Shown: positions 19,573 through 28,793 of the stretch, one piece after another | Layout of the letters: each line of letters starts with the position of its first letter | Numbering within the stretch: position 1 is the first letter of the stretch | Notes under the pieces: model-generated | What the model was told of the DNA's origin: nothing | Databases searched by the model: none | What the model saw: the letters and a program-made list of their open reading frames with translations, nothing else | Source of the DNA: Mesorhizobium sp. NBSH29 | Lineage (GTDB): Bacteria > Pseudomonadota > Alphaproteobacteria > Rhizobiales > Rhizobiaceae | Direction of reading: 5' to 3' | Length of the DNA stretch: 64,000 nt | Assembly: GCF_015500055.1 (NCBI RefSeq) | Contig: NZ_CP045492.1 | Location: 1,994,501-2,058,500 of the forward strand | Translations under genes and position numbers: made by a program

Positions 19573-20373
19573 TTAAGGATAGGTGAGGGTGCCTTCGACA
19601 GATGCGGAACCCGCAGTGAGCGTGTAGGGCAAGCCACCACCCTCAGGGCGCATTGCGGGACGGCCCAAGATTGGAACCGCAAACACCGTTGCGTTTTCCC
19701 TGTCGACGCGCTGCGGTACGCCAAACATATAACCGCTGTCGCCCGCGACAAACAGTTCGATCGCGGTGGTTTCGCCGGGCAGGTTCACACTCACCAGCAT
19801 CTCCTTGTCATCGGAAGAAAGCATCTCGGCGCCAAAGGCGACTGTGGCTGCTGCGGGCAGAGCACTGAATGCCGCACCGACCAGCCTCAGCTCACCTTCG
19901 TTGCCCGCGCCACCTGCCGGATCAAGCTTAAGCGTGGCCTGAACGGGAATGCAGATCGTTTCGCATATGCCCAGAAAAATATCAGCCTCGATCAATGTCG
20001 GCTGCTCAGGTGAGGCAAGCGTGAAACTGATGGGAAATGCCACCGACCGCGTATAACCGGCCCATACAGAGTACCCATCGTTAACGCGAACCGGCGCCGG
20101 GAACTGCATGTCGGCGTTGTCGATGTTATCGCTCTTTGACACATCGAGTTGCGGCGGTACTCCGGCATCGCCCGGGTCGCGCCAATAGGTTTTCCAACCG
20201 GGCTCAAGGTCGATGTCCAGGGCTCCCCGCAACACCCCTTTGGCGTCGGCTCCGCCGGCAGTCACCAGCCGCACGCGGCCACCTTGGACCTCCACCCAGT
20301 CGCTACTGCCGGCAGACGCAGGCGCGGGCACCATTATAGCAAGGCAAAATAGCAGAAGAAACGATCTTTCCAT
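19573..20373 (-). CDS. DsbD N-terminal-like periplasmic domain protein
   Basis: 266 residues with a signal peptide (SFLLLFCLAIMVPAPASA, then GSSDWV). The body resembles the N-terminal (alpha) domain of DsbD: GWKTYWRDPGDAGVPPQLD, and a cysteine pair in FLGICETICIPVQATL, the redox pair of that domain. Unlike DsbD, no membrane helices or C-terminal thioredoxin domain follow, so it is a free-standing periplasmic domain. It may receive electrons from a CcdA/ScsB-type partner encoded elsewhere; that is inference. Adjacent peroxiredoxin hints at a thiol-redox theme. Confidence 0.85.
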   Translation of the reverse strand: MERSFLLLFCLAIMVPAPASAGSSDWVEVQGGRVRLVTAGGADAKGVLRGALDIDLEPGWKTYWRDPGDAGVPPQLDVSKSDNIDNADMQFPAPVRVNDGYSVWAGYTRSVAFPISFTLASPEQPTLIEADIFLGICETICIPVQATLKLDPAGGAGNEGELRLVGAAFSALPAAATVAFGAEMLSSDDKEMLVSVNLPGETTAIELFVAGDSGYMFGVPQRVDRENATVFAVPILGRPAMRPEGGGLPYTLTAGSASVEGTLTYP

Positions 20374-20497
20374 GCTGCACATGTGGGCGTTGCGTCGCCA
20401 TGAAGCAACCATCGATCGGCTCTCTCAGTTCATATTCGCGTGACCATTTGCACGCCATCACCTTTCGCGCGTGCGAGAAACGCGTTACTCTCATTCC

Positions 20498-21103
20498 ATG
20501 GATCTTCTGCGGCAGAAAAAGTCGATGACGAGCGGGTTTTTCGACGATCAGTTCCTGATCGCGATGCCTGGAATGCTCGACGACCGTTTCGCCCGCTCCG
20601 TTATCTATGTCTGCGCCCATAGCGACGAGGGTGCGATGGGCTTGATTATCAATCGGGCACAGCCCCTGCGTTTTGCTGATCTGCTGGTGCAGCTTGGCGT
20701 CATGAATGAGCGGGAAGCGATCCGGCTACCGCCTTCTGCGCAGGAATTCGTGGTCCGGGAAGGAGGCCCAGTCGACCGCAGCCGCGGTTTCGTGCTGCAC
20801 TCGGACGATTACGTGGTGGAATCCTCGATGCCGGTTTCCACCGAAGTCTGCCTAACAGCGACCGTCGATATTCTGCGTGCCATATCGGCTGGTCGGGGCC
20901 CCAAAAAGGCGCTTATGGCCTTGGGCTATGCCGGCTGGGGCGCGGGCCAGTTGGAACATGAAATCTCCGAAAATGGTTGGCTTACCTGTCCCGCCAACAG
21001 CGATTTGCTCTTTGATTCAGACATAGAGCGCAAATATGATCGGATCTTCACGTCGATCGGCATTGATCCGATTCGGCTCAGCCCGCGCGCCGGTCACGCC
21101 TGA
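20498..21103 (+). CDS. YqgE/AlgH family protein
   Basis: 201 residues from ATG 20498. Family motifs: [54 protein letters not shown] and [19 protein letters not shown]. The structure of this family is known but its function is not; AlgH was linked to alginate regulation in Pseudomonas. A start at 20471 would add nine residues. Its 3' end overlaps the convergent GGDEF/EAL gene by 10 bases. Confidence 0.93.
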   Translation: MDLLRQKKSMTSGFFDDQFLIAMPGMLDDRFARSVIYVCAHSDEGAMGLIINRAQPLRFADLLVQLGVMNEREAIRLPPSAQEFVVREGGPVDRSRGFVLHSDDYVVESSMPVSTEVCLTATVDILRAISAGRGPKKALMALGYAGWGAGQLEHEISENGWLTCPANSDLLFDSDIERKYDRIFTSIGIDPIRLSPRAGHA

Positions 21104-23982
21104 GCAAGCGGGTACTGCTCTTTCAGGATTTTCAGAACCGCTTCGCCCGGCATCGGCGCGCCGAACAGAAAGCTCTGCACATATTCGCAACCCATCTGGC
21201 GCAGTCTCAACGCATCGCTTTCATCTGAAACGCCTTCCGCTACGACCGACATGCCAAGGTCATGTGCCATGTTCACCATGGATTTCAGAAGCACTTCGCG
21301 CTTGGCTGTTGTGTCGTCGACAAAGCTCTTGTCGATTTTGATCGTGTCGAACGGAAAGCGGGTGAGATAAGCCAGCGACGAATAACCTGTGCCGAAATCA
21401 TCCAGTGAAAGCCCGATCCCGAGTTTCTTGAGCTTCGATAGCACATGATTGGTCTGCTCGGGGTTGTCCATCACCAGTGATTCCGTCAGCTCCAGGCGGA
21501 AGCAGCGTGGCTTGAGGTTGGCCCGCGCGATGACTGAACGTACATCGGTGACGAGATCACGCCTTATCAATTGCCGGCTCGAAAGATTGACCGAGACCGA
21601 CAGTGGCACATCGCCAATCTGTTTCTGCCAGGCGGCAAGGTCGTCCGCCGCCTTCTGCATGGCAAACAGGCCAAGCTGCACGATAAGCCCGCAGCTTTCC
21701 GCGACTGGAATGAAATCGGAGGGCGGGATGGAGCCACGGCGCGGATGGTCCCAACGCAACAGCGCCTCAAAGCCGGCAACTGACCGGTCAACCAGACGCA
21801 CGATGGGCTGGTAGGCAAGCGTGAACTCTTTGCGCTCTATAGCGCGTCGGAGATCCGATTCGAGCTGCAACCGGTCGGTGCCGACGGAACGGAAAGCTGG
21901 CCGGAACGGCTCGATGCGATCACCGCCGAAACGCTTGGCTTGATGCATGGCAAGCTCCGCATCCTTGACCATGTCCTCTGCAGAGGCTTGGGCCTGCGTC
22001 CACGTAATCAGTCCGACCGAAGCGGTCAGCACGATCTCGCGCTTGGCGAAGGTGATCGGCGTTGAAATCGCCTGCTTGATTGCATCGGCCACGGCGGCAA
22101 TGCGTGCCGGATCCTGCTCGGAGAGCAGCATCAACGCAAACTGGTCACCTGCAAAACGCGACAACGAATCGCCCGGTTTTAACAACCGATGCAACCGCCG
22201 CCCGATGGTAAGCAAAATGGTGTCGCCTGCAGAAATCCCCAACCCGTCGTTGACCTGCTTGAACCGGTCCAGATCGACGACGAATACGGTCGGTCTGATC
22301 GATTCCTCTGTCTTGGCAATGGAAATGATGCCTTCCAACCGGTTGAGGAAAAGTTCGCGGCTGGGTAGGCCGGTCAAATTGTCATGCACCGCGTCGTGCA
22401 GCAGCCGCTCTTCGGCTTTTTTCTGTTCGGTCACATCGACCAAGGTTCCAACGCAGCGGATAACCTCGCCATCGGAGCCGATAACAGGGCGTGCGCGCAA
22501 CGCAAACCAGTGGTAGTGGCCATCCGCTCCGCGTAGCCGGAAGCTCTGCGACACACGTCCGCGCCGGTGTTCGAGCACAACGTCCAGCGTCGTTCGGAAT
22601 GTATCCCGATCATCAGAGTGCAGCACCGGCAACCAGGTTCGCGCCGGGCCGGTAAGGCTGTTGGGAGAGAGGCCGAGCTGATGAGAGATATCGGGGCGCG
22701 TCACCACGCGGTCACGCAGCACATCCCAGTCCCACACTGTGTCGCCCGCACCGGTAACTGCCAGCGCCTGGCGTTCCATATCGCTGAACAGCCCTTGGTG
22801 CAGGCCCCCACCGGCGAAAGCATGCTGCATAACGGTAAAACCAATCAGCAGTATTATCAGCACCAACGCGCCACCAAGCGCCGGCTGCACGATGTCGTTA
22901 TCAAGCCCGCCAGTCACCGCCAACCACGAACCTGCGAGCCAGACCAGTACCATCATCCAGCTTGGTACAAGCATGATTGCGCGGTCATAGCCTTGAACGC
23001 CGAGATAGATGATCAGCCCGATTCCGGCCAAAGCGGTTGCCGCAAACGAAAACCGCGCAATTCCTGCCGCAATTGCCGGATCGATTATGGCAACGCCAGC
23101 AATCAGAACCAGTCCGAGCACCCAGGCCAGCGCGCCATAGCTGAAATGCCCGTGCCATCGGTTGAGGTTGAGATAGGTGAACAGGAACACAACGAACGTG
23201 GCCGCAAGCGCAACTTCAGTTCCAGCCCGCCATATCTGTTCATTTCCCGGCGAAATCTCGATAACGCGGCTCAGAAAGCCGAAATCGACGCAGATATAGG
23301 CCAGAACAGACCAGGAAAGGGCAGCTGTCGCCGGGAACATCGAGGTACCCTTGACCACGAACAGGATCGTCAAAAACAGCGCTAGAAGCCCAGAGATACC
23401 GATCACGATACCGCGATAGAGCGTGTAGGAATTGACGGAATCCTTGTATGGCTCGGGATCCCAAAGATAGACTTGCGGTAGCTTAGGTGAAGCCAGCTCT
23501 GCAATGAACGTCACCACCGAACCCGGGTTGAGCGTCACGCGAAACACGTCGGCGTCGATGCTTACCTGGCGGTCGAGCGCAAAACCCTCGCTGGGGGTGA
23601 TCGCGGCAATGCGGCTTGAGCCAAGGTCAGGCCATACCAGCCCGGAATTGACCAGGCGAAAGTGCGGCGCGACGATCAGCCTGTCGATCTGTTCGTCAGT
23701 TGTATTGGCCAGCGCAAACACCGCCCAGTCGCCGGTAGAGCGCGCATCATTGGCTTCCACTTCGATACGCCGCACAATACCGTCTGGTCCGGGCGCGGTG
23801 GAAACCTGAAAATTCTCGCCTTGATCGCGGTAGAGTTCGACCGCACCTGAAAGGTCGAGCGCTACGTCATCGCGCGTGATCTTGATGGGCTCGATAGCCA
23901 ATGCAGGGACAACTGCGCACAGCACCACAAATGCCGAAAGGGCAAGTGCCAGCCAGTTCCCGCTCGCGAAAAATCGTTGCAA
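21094..23982 (-). CDS. Membrane GGDEF-EAL protein with PAS domain; GGDEF motif degenerate
   Basis: 962 residues. Order: signal-like N-terminus, a periplasmic sensor domain (about 30-185), seven or so membrane helices (about 190-410), a PAS fold (about 435-550, ending [14 protein letters not shown]), a GGDEF domain (about 555-715) and an EAL domain (about 730-955). The GGDEF signature reads AGDQF and the upstream I-site is KPGD, so cyclase activity and product inhibition are doubtful. The EAL side keeps [35 protein letters not shown] and VVAEGV, so cyclic-di-GMP hydrolysis is likely. The start is TTG; an in-frame stop two codons earlier rules out a longer form. Confidence 0.9.
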   Translation of the reverse strand: MQRFFASGNWLALALSAFVVLCAVVPALAIEPIKITRDDVALDLSGAVELYRDQGENFQVSTAPGPDGIVRRIEVEANDARSTGDWAVFALANTTDEQIDRLIVAPHFRLVNSGLVWPDLGSSRIAAITPSEGFALDRQVSIDADVFRVTLNPGSVVTFIAELASPKLPQVYLWDPEPYKDSVNSYTLYRGIVIGISGLLALFLTILFVVKGTSMFPATAALSWSVLAYICVDFGFLSRVIEISPGNEQIWRAGTEVALAATFVVFLFTYLNLNRWHGHFSYGALAWVLGLVLIAGVAIIDPAIAAGIARFSFAATALAGIGLIIYLGVQGYDRAIMLVPSWMMVLVWLAGSWLAVTGGLDNDIVQPALGGALVLIILLIGFTVMQHAFAGGGLHQGLFSDMERQALAVTGAGDTVWDWDVLRDRVVTRPDISHQLGLSPNSLTGPARTWLPVLHSDDRDTFRTTLDVVLEHRRGRVSQSFRLRGADGHYHWFALRARPVIGSDGEVIRCVGTLVDVTEQKKAEERLLHDAVHDNLTGLPSRELFLNRLEGIISIAKTEESIRPTVFVVDLDRFKQVNDGLGISAGDTILLTIGRRLHRLLKPGDSLSRFAGDQFALMLLSEQDPARIAAVADAIKQAISTPITFAKREIVLTASVGLITWTQAQASAEDMVKDAELAMHQAKRFGGDRIEPFRPAFRSVGTDRLQLESDLRRAIERKEFTLAYQPIVRLVDRSVAGFEALLRWDHPRRGSIPPSDFIPVAESCGLIVQLGLFAMQKAADDLAAWQKQIGDVPLSVSVNLSSRQLIRRDLVTDVRSVIARANLKPRCFRLELTESLVMDNPEQTNHVLSKLKKLGIGLSLDDFGTGYSSLAYLTRFPFDTIKIDKSFVDDTTAKREVLLKSMVNMAHDLGMSVVAEGVSDESDALRLRQMGCEYVQSFLFGAPMPGEAVLKILKEQYPLAQA

Positions 23983-23985
23983 AAA

Positions 23986-24579
23986 TCAGCCTCGCGCCTT
24001 GCTGCCCGGCTCATCTGCGATGAGCGCGTAAAGATAGTGGTCCTGCCAGCTGCCATTTATCCGCAGATAGGATCGCAAAAGGCCTTCGCGCTGAAATCCG
24101 GCTTTTTCAAGCACATGGATCGATCGCGCATTGTCGGGAATACAGGCAGCTTCAATCCGGTGCAACATCAGTTGTCCAAAGCAGAAGCGGGTGGCAAGGC
24201 GAACCGCCTCCTGCATGTACCCCTGGCCCGAATAGCGCTCGCCAATCCAGTATCCGATTTGGCATGACTGTGCCACGCCGTGGCGGATATTGCCTACTGT
24301 AATGCCACCAAGCAGTTTCCCGCTCCGCGTTTCAAAAATGAGAAACGCGGCAGATAAACCCTGCTCGAAATCCTCGCGCGTGCGCCGGAGTCGCTGCCGC
24401 CATGCTGGGCTGTCAAGCTCATCCGGTAACCAGCGCGGCTCCCATGGCTCCAGAAAAGCGCGGCTTGCCAAGCGTAGCGTACTCCACGCACGATAATCGC
24501 TAGGTTCCGGCAAACGGAGCGTGATCCGGTCTCCCCGCAACGACGGCAGGTCGCGCCGGAAGAATGGCAGCGCAAACAT
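23986..24579 (-). CDS. GNAT family N-acetyltransferase (RimJ/RimL type)
   Basis: 197 residues. The acetyl-CoA-binding region is YWIGERYSGQGYMQEAVRLA, and the following LHRIEAACIPDNARSIHVLE and KAGFQREGLLR are standard for RimJ/RimL-like ribosomal-protein or small-molecule acetyltransferases. The actual substrate is not predictable. It ends 3 bases before the GGDEF-EAL start and begins 10 bases after the M16 peptidase stop, so the three (with thrC) may form one minus-strand message. Confidence 0.92.
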   Translation of the reverse strand: MFALPFFRRDLPSLRGDRITLRLPEPSDYRAWSTLRLASRAFLEPWEPRWLPDELDSPAWRQRLRRTREDFEQGLSAAFLIFETRSGKLLGGITVGNIRHGVAQSCQIGYWIGERYSGQGYMQEAVRLATRFCFGQLMLHRIEAACIPDNARSIHVLEKAGFQREGLLRSYLRINGSWQDHYLYALIADEPGSKARG

Positions 24580-24589
24580 ATGGGCCGGA

Positions 24590-25882
24590 TCAAACGGCTA
24601 GTCTGCGGGCCGTCATATTGGCCTGGGGCAGGGTGTCACGAATCGTTTCATAAGGGGCCAGCGATCCGACCGGGCCGATTGCTGCAACAGTCGGCTTGGT
24701 TGAAAACAGCCGTCCCGAAAGATCAGACAGCCGCTCTGTGGTCAGATTGGCGAGTCGATCGACCAACTCTTCCATACCGATAGGGCGACCAAACAACAGC
24801 AATTGCCGTGCAATCTGCGAGGCTCGGCTAGCCGCACTTTCCGCTGACATCATCAAGCCTGCGCGATATTGAGCCCGGGCCCGGTTGAGCTCGCTTTGCT
24901 CCACCATCTCCCCTGACTTCTGAAGCTCGGTGATGATCAGCGGAACGAGCTCGGCGATGTCACTTTGACCCGTCGCGGCATGAATGCCGAAAACACCTGT
25001 ATCTGAAAAGCCCCAGTGGAACGCATAGATCGAATAGCATAGGCCGCGCTTTTCCCGAATTTCTTGGAACAGCCGGGACGACATGCCGCCGCCCAAGATC
25101 ATCGACAACACCTGCGATGCATAAAAGTCACGAACGTGATAAGCGCGACCTTCGAAGCCGAGCACGATCTGCGCATCCATCAGGTCGCGATGTTCGCGGT
25201 AATCTCCGCCGACATAATGCGCATATTGCGGCAGCGCACTTTCCGACTTGGCCCGGAAACTCCCCAGGTGTTTTTCAACTTCCCGCACAAAATCATCATG
25301 CTTTACCGCGCCGGCGGCAACCACGATCATACGCTCAGCGCCATATTGGCGTTCGATGAAGTTATGAAGCTGTGCCGAGGTGAATGATTTCACCGTCTCT
25401 GGTGTGCCGAGAATGGAGCGGCCAAGCGTCTGGTGACGAAATGCTGTCTCGGTGAATCGGTCGAAGATGATGTCGTCGGGCGTGTCATGCGCCGCGCCGA
25501 TCTCTTGCAGGATCACATGCTGCTCGCGCTCGAGTTCATGCTCGTCAAACTTGGAGTTGGTCAAAATGTCGGCCAGAATATCAACCGCCAGCGGAACGTC
25601 GTCGCGCAGCACGCGTGCGAAGAACGAAGTGGTTTCCACGCTCGTCGCAGCGTTGATTTCACCGCCCACATCCTCGATCTCGGACGCAATGGTCCAGGCG
25701 CTGCGACGATGTGTTCCCTTAAACGCCATATGTTCGAGCAAATGGGCCATGCCATGCTCGTCCTCGCGCTCATTCCTCGCTCCCGATTTGACCCAAACGC
25801 CAAGGGCCACGGACTCAACTTGAGGAAGGGTTTCGGTGGCGACTGTCAGGCCGTTCGACAGACGGCTTACCTCAACACCCAT
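24590..25882 (-). CDS. M16 family zinc peptidase (processing-peptidase-like)
   Basis: 430 residues. The inverted zinc motif HLLEHMAFKGT (His-x-x-Glu-His) is present near residue 45-55, with the distal Glu in a downstream helix (EIEDVGGEINAATSVETT). This size and sequence match the single-chain bacterial relatives of mitochondrial processing peptidase beta. Natural substrates in rhizobia are not established. It is 14 bases downstream of thrC on the same strand, a pairing I recall from other Hyphomicrobiales. Confidence 0.93.
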   Translation of the reverse strand: MGVEVSRLSNGLTVATETLPQVESVALGVWVKSGARNEREDEHGMAHLLEHMAFKGTHRRSAWTIASEIEDVGGEINAATSVETTSFFARVLRDDVPLAVDILADILTNSKFDEHELEREQHVILQEIGAAHDTPDDIIFDRFTETAFRHQTLGRSILGTPETVKSFTSAQLHNFIERQYGAERMIVVAAGAVKHDDFVREVEKHLGSFRAKSESALPQYAHYVGGDYREHRDLMDAQIVLGFEGRAYHVRDFYASQVLSMILGGGMSSRLFQEIREKRGLCYSIYAFHWGFSDTGVFGIHAATGQSDIAELVPLIITELQKSGEMVEQSELNRARAQYRAGLMMSAESAASRASQIARQLLLFGRPIGMEELVDRLANLTTERLSDLSGRLFSTKPTVAAIGPVGSLAPYETIRDTLPQANMTARRLAV

Positions 25883-25896
25883 GTACGGCTTACTCC

Positions 25897-27294
25897 CTAA
25901 CGCGCCGCCCGGGCGCGGCTACTGATATGATCTTCCATCATTCTCAGATCAGATGAAAGAATTGCAAACTTTTCTTTACGCTGCATCAGACCATCAAGCC
26001 ACGCCGGGAGTTGCGGCGCAAGCCCCGAAGCTTCCTCAACGGCAGCAGGGAACTTTGCAGGGTGGGCGGTGGCGAGCGCGATCATAGGGGTTGTGTTGTC
26101 GCTGTCGGCCCTAGCGACATGCATCGCTGTCGCCGTATGGGGGTCGAGCAGATAACCGGTCGAGGCCAGTGTTGCCCGGATCTGTTCTGCAGTCTGCGCC
26201 ATGGTTGAGCGCCCCGCAGCAAACTCCTGCCTGATTGTATCAAGCTGTGCTGCATCAAGCGAAAAAGCGCCTGATTGCTTCAGCCCGGCCATATATCGGC
26301 GCACAGTGGCATCATCGCGACCTGCCGTCTCGAACAACAGGCGCTCAAAATTGGATGAAATCTGGATGTCCATGGACGGCGACGTGGTCGCGACCACGCC
26401 TTGCATCCTGTATTCGCCAGTCTCGATCGTGCGCACCAAAATATCGTTGTCATTAGTGGCAATAACCAGCTGTTCGATAGGAAGGCCCATGCGCTTGGCC
26501 GCATAGCCGGCGAAAATATCGCCGAAATTGCCCGTCGGAACCGTGAACGAAACCGGCCGGTCAGGACTGCCAAGCGAAAGGGCCGACGAAAAATAGTAGA
26601 CGATCTGCGCCATGATGCGCGCCCAGTTGATCGAGTTGACGCCTGACAATGCCACCCTGTCGCGAAAACCATGATCATTGAACATGTCCTTCACCAGTCC
26701 CTGGCAATCATCGAAATTGCCTTCGACGGCAAGGGCATGGACATTGCTGGCGGCTGACGTGGTCATCTGCCGCTGCTGTACCGGTGAAACCAGTCCGTGC
26801 GGAAACAGAATGAAGATATCGGTGCGATCTCGTCCCGCAAAGGCATCGATGGCAGCGCCTCCGGTGTCGCCGGATGTCGCGCCCACAATCGTCGCGTGCT
26901 GTCCGCGCTCCGCCAAAACATGATCCATGAGCCGCGCCAGCAACTGCATGGCGACATCCTTGAAGGCAAGTGTCGGCCCGTGGAAGAGTTCCAGAATGAA
27001 CGTGTTAGCGTCCGACTGAACCAGCGGGCAGACCGCGTCGTGACGGAACGTCGCATAAGATTCGCGCACCATGCGCTCGAAATCATCGGCAGAAATCTCG
27101 TCCCCTAGAAACGGCGTCAGCACTTGAATGGCGAGGTCAGAATAGGAGAGCCCGCGCATGGCACGGATTTCAGCCGGCGAGAATTGTGGCCATTGCTGTG
27201 GAACGTAAAGGCCGCCATCGCGGGCAAGCCCCGCGAGAAGAACATCTGAAAAGCCGAGGAACGGTGCTTCCCCTCTGGTGCTGATATAGTGCAT
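25897..27294 (-). CDS. thrC: Threonine synthase
   Basis: 465 residues from ATG 27294 (a GTG two codons earlier is an alternative). It converts O-phosphohomoserine, made by ThrB, to threonine with pyridoxal phosphate. The PLP lysine is in FHGPTLAFKDVAMQLLARL; the phosphate-binding loop is ATSGDTGGAAIDAFAG. The N-terminus MHYISTRGEAPFLGFSDVLL is the normal threonine-synthase start. Together with thrB at 17 kb it completes threonine synthesis from homoserine; the two genes are on opposite strands and not co-transcribed. Confidence 0.97.
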   Translation of the reverse strand: MHYISTRGEAPFLGFSDVLLAGLARDGGLYVPQQWPQFSPAEIRAMRGLSYSDLAIQVLTPFLGDEISADDFERMVRESYATFRHDAVCPLVQSDANTFILELFHGPTLAFKDVAMQLLARLMDHVLAERGQHATIVGATSGDTGGAAIDAFAGRDRTDIFILFPHGLVSPVQQRQMTTSAASNVHALAVEGNFDDCQGLVKDMFNDHGFRDRVALSGVNSINWARIMAQIVYYFSSALSLGSPDRPVSFTVPTGNFGDIFAGYAAKRMGLPIEQLVIATNDNDILVRTIETGEYRMQGVVATTSPSMDIQISSNFERLLFETAGRDDATVRRYMAGLKQSGAFSLDAAQLDTIRQEFAAGRSTMAQTAEQIRATLASTGYLLDPHTATAMHVARADSDNTTPMIALATAHPAKFPAAVEEASGLAPQLPAWLDGLMQRKEKFAILSSDLRMMEDHISSRARAAR

Positions 27295-27413
27295 GCTCAC
27301 CTGTCCGTTACGGCATCGGGCCCGATATCCGCAACCTTGAAAATCTCAGTTGCGCTGTCGCAATTTCATTGCCGGCTTGATATAGACGGCGCGTTTGCTG
27401 GAAGGAAGTGCAG

Positions 27414-27983
27414 ATGGTGCTTAAAGACAGTCGCTTTTTTACCGGGATTGCGCTGGCCGGCTTTATGATTGCCGTCGCTGGCTGCCAATCTGGCGACAAC
27501 ACGATCGCCGGCGTCGGCGATGACGCAACAAAGGCGCCAGAGGGCAAAATCCTGGCCAGCGAGTTGCGTGCATATTGCCCTTCCGTGACCTTGCGCGAGG
27601 GAACAGCCTTCTTCAACACATATGCCAAGGGTGGCGACGGTGATGCTTCGAAGATCGTCTACCAGGCCGCGATCACCGATGTGACACGCAGTTGTGCCCG
27701 CGCCGATGGTATGCTGACCATGAATGTCGCTGTCGCAGGCAAAGTTGTGCCCGGTCCGGCAGGCGTTGCAGGCAATGTGACGATGCCGATTCGAATCGCT
27801 GTCGTACGCGGTGATGAAGTGCTGTATTCTCAATTGCACCAGCATCAGGTGGCAGCCGGAGCACAATCCACCCAATGGGTATTCAGTGATCCCAATGTCG
27901 TGATCCCCGATTCGTCCGAGCGCGACATCCAGATTTTTGCCGGCTATGACGAGGGTCCGCCAAAAAAGAAGGCGGAAGAGTAG
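27414..27983 (+). CDS. Predicted lipoprotein, unknown function
   Basis: 189 residues from ATG 27414. The N-terminus is a lipoprotein signal: hydrophobic core then VAGCQSG, with the lipobox cysteine near residue 24. The mature part contains SELRAYCPSVTLREGTAFF and a second cysteine in RSCARADGMLTMNVAVAGKV, so a disulfide is possible. It ends in a charged PPKKKAEE tail. It resembles the anonymous outer-membrane lipoproteins seen in many rhizobia, and I know no assigned function. GGAAGG before the start is a good ribosome binding site. Convergent with azoR (stops 3 bases apart). Confidence 0.8.
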   Translation: MVLKDSRFFTGIALAGFMIAVAGCQSGDNTIAGVGDDATKAPEGKILASELRAYCPSVTLREGTAFFNTYAKGGDGDASKIVYQAAITDVTRSCARADGMLTMNVAVAGKVVPGPAGVAGNVTMPIRIAVVRGDEVLYSQLHQHQVAAGAQSTQWVFSDPNVVIPDSSERDIQIFAGYDEGPPKKKAEE

Positions 27984-27986
27984 CGT

Positions 27987-28688
27987 TCAGGCAGTCGCCT
28001 TTGCGCGCCGGGCGGCTGCAAGTTTCTCAACCAGAGCGTCGACTTCTGTTTCCGCTTCGCCGATGGATAGCTGAAGGCGTTCGTCGGCAAATTCGTCATA
28101 TTCCACAGCGATCGAATGGATGTCGGTAATTCCGATATAGGAAAAGGCTGAGGCAATGCTTTGCTCGACACTGTTAATTGATGCGTTTCGCCCGCCGGGA
28201 CTATAACCATAGTCGCCCCGTGACGACAGGATTATGAGTGATTTTCCTGCAGTCGACAGCAAAGGCCAATAAGGCTCGCCGGATCGGGAGCGGTCAAAGC
28301 CGAATGTCCTTCCCACCCGCACAATGTTGTCGATCCAGGCTTTGAACTGTGCAGGTGGTCCGAAATTGTACATGGGTACCCCGACAACGATCACGTCTGC
28401 ACCAAGCAATTCATCCACAAGTCGTTCGCTTTCGGCCAGTGTGTCGGCCATCCACGCCATCCGCAATTCCGGCGGCGTAAAGGCTGCGCGTATCCAGTCA
28501 GCTGAAACTGGGCTCGGCGGTTTCTGTCCGACGTCGCGGTAAATTACCTTGGCACTATCCGCTTCCCGCCACCGCGAGAGAAAGCGGGCGCTCAGCCGCC
28601 GGCTATGGGAACCGTACGGGCTTTCTACCGAGGTCAAGGGTCGTGCGCTGGCATCGATATGAAGAATACTTGTCAACTGTGTCTCCAT
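27987..28688 (-). CDS. azoR: FMN-dependent NADH-azoreductase
   Basis: 233 residues from ATG 28688. Flavodoxin-like fold: LHIDASARPLTSVESPYGSH at the N-terminus binds the FMN phosphate, and VGVPMYNFGPPAQFKAWID and SRGDYGYSPGG are the other flavin-contact segments of the AzoR/NQO family. It reduces azo bonds and quinones at the cost of NADH and helps against quinone or thiol stress. It is divergent from a LysR gene across a 105-base region with a LysR-type box, so that regulator probably controls it. Confidence 0.87.
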   Translation of the reverse strand: METQLTSILHIDASARPLTSVESPYGSHSRRLSARFLSRWREADSAKVIYRDVGQKPPSPVSADWIRAAFTPPELRMAWMADTLAESERLVDELLGADVIVVGVPMYNFGPPAQFKAWIDNIVRVGRTFGFDRSRSGEPYWPLLSTAGKSLIILSSRGDYGYSPGGRNASINSVEQSIASAFSYIGITDIHSIAVEYDEFADERLQLSIGEAETEVDALVEKLAAARRAKATA

Positions 28689-28745
28689 GGAAAGTTGAGG
28701 CCATCGGGCAGAAGGCCTTGAGAACGAACATAAATTCATGGATAG

Positions 28746-28760
28746 ATTCGTTTGACGAAT
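28746..28760. promoter_or_regulatory. LysR-type operator between azoR and the LysR gene
   Basis: ATTCG-TTTGA-CGAAT is a 15-base dyad with the T-N11-A pattern (T at 28747, A at 28759) expected for LysR-family binding. A second perfect palindrome, ATTGATCAAT, follows at 28765-28774. Both lie in the 105-base divergent gap, 35 to 60 bases from each start codon, the usual place for a LysR regulator controlling itself and its neighbour. Confidence 0.5.
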
Positions 28761-28793
28761 GCGAATTGATCAATCGTTGGATGAGTTGAATTC

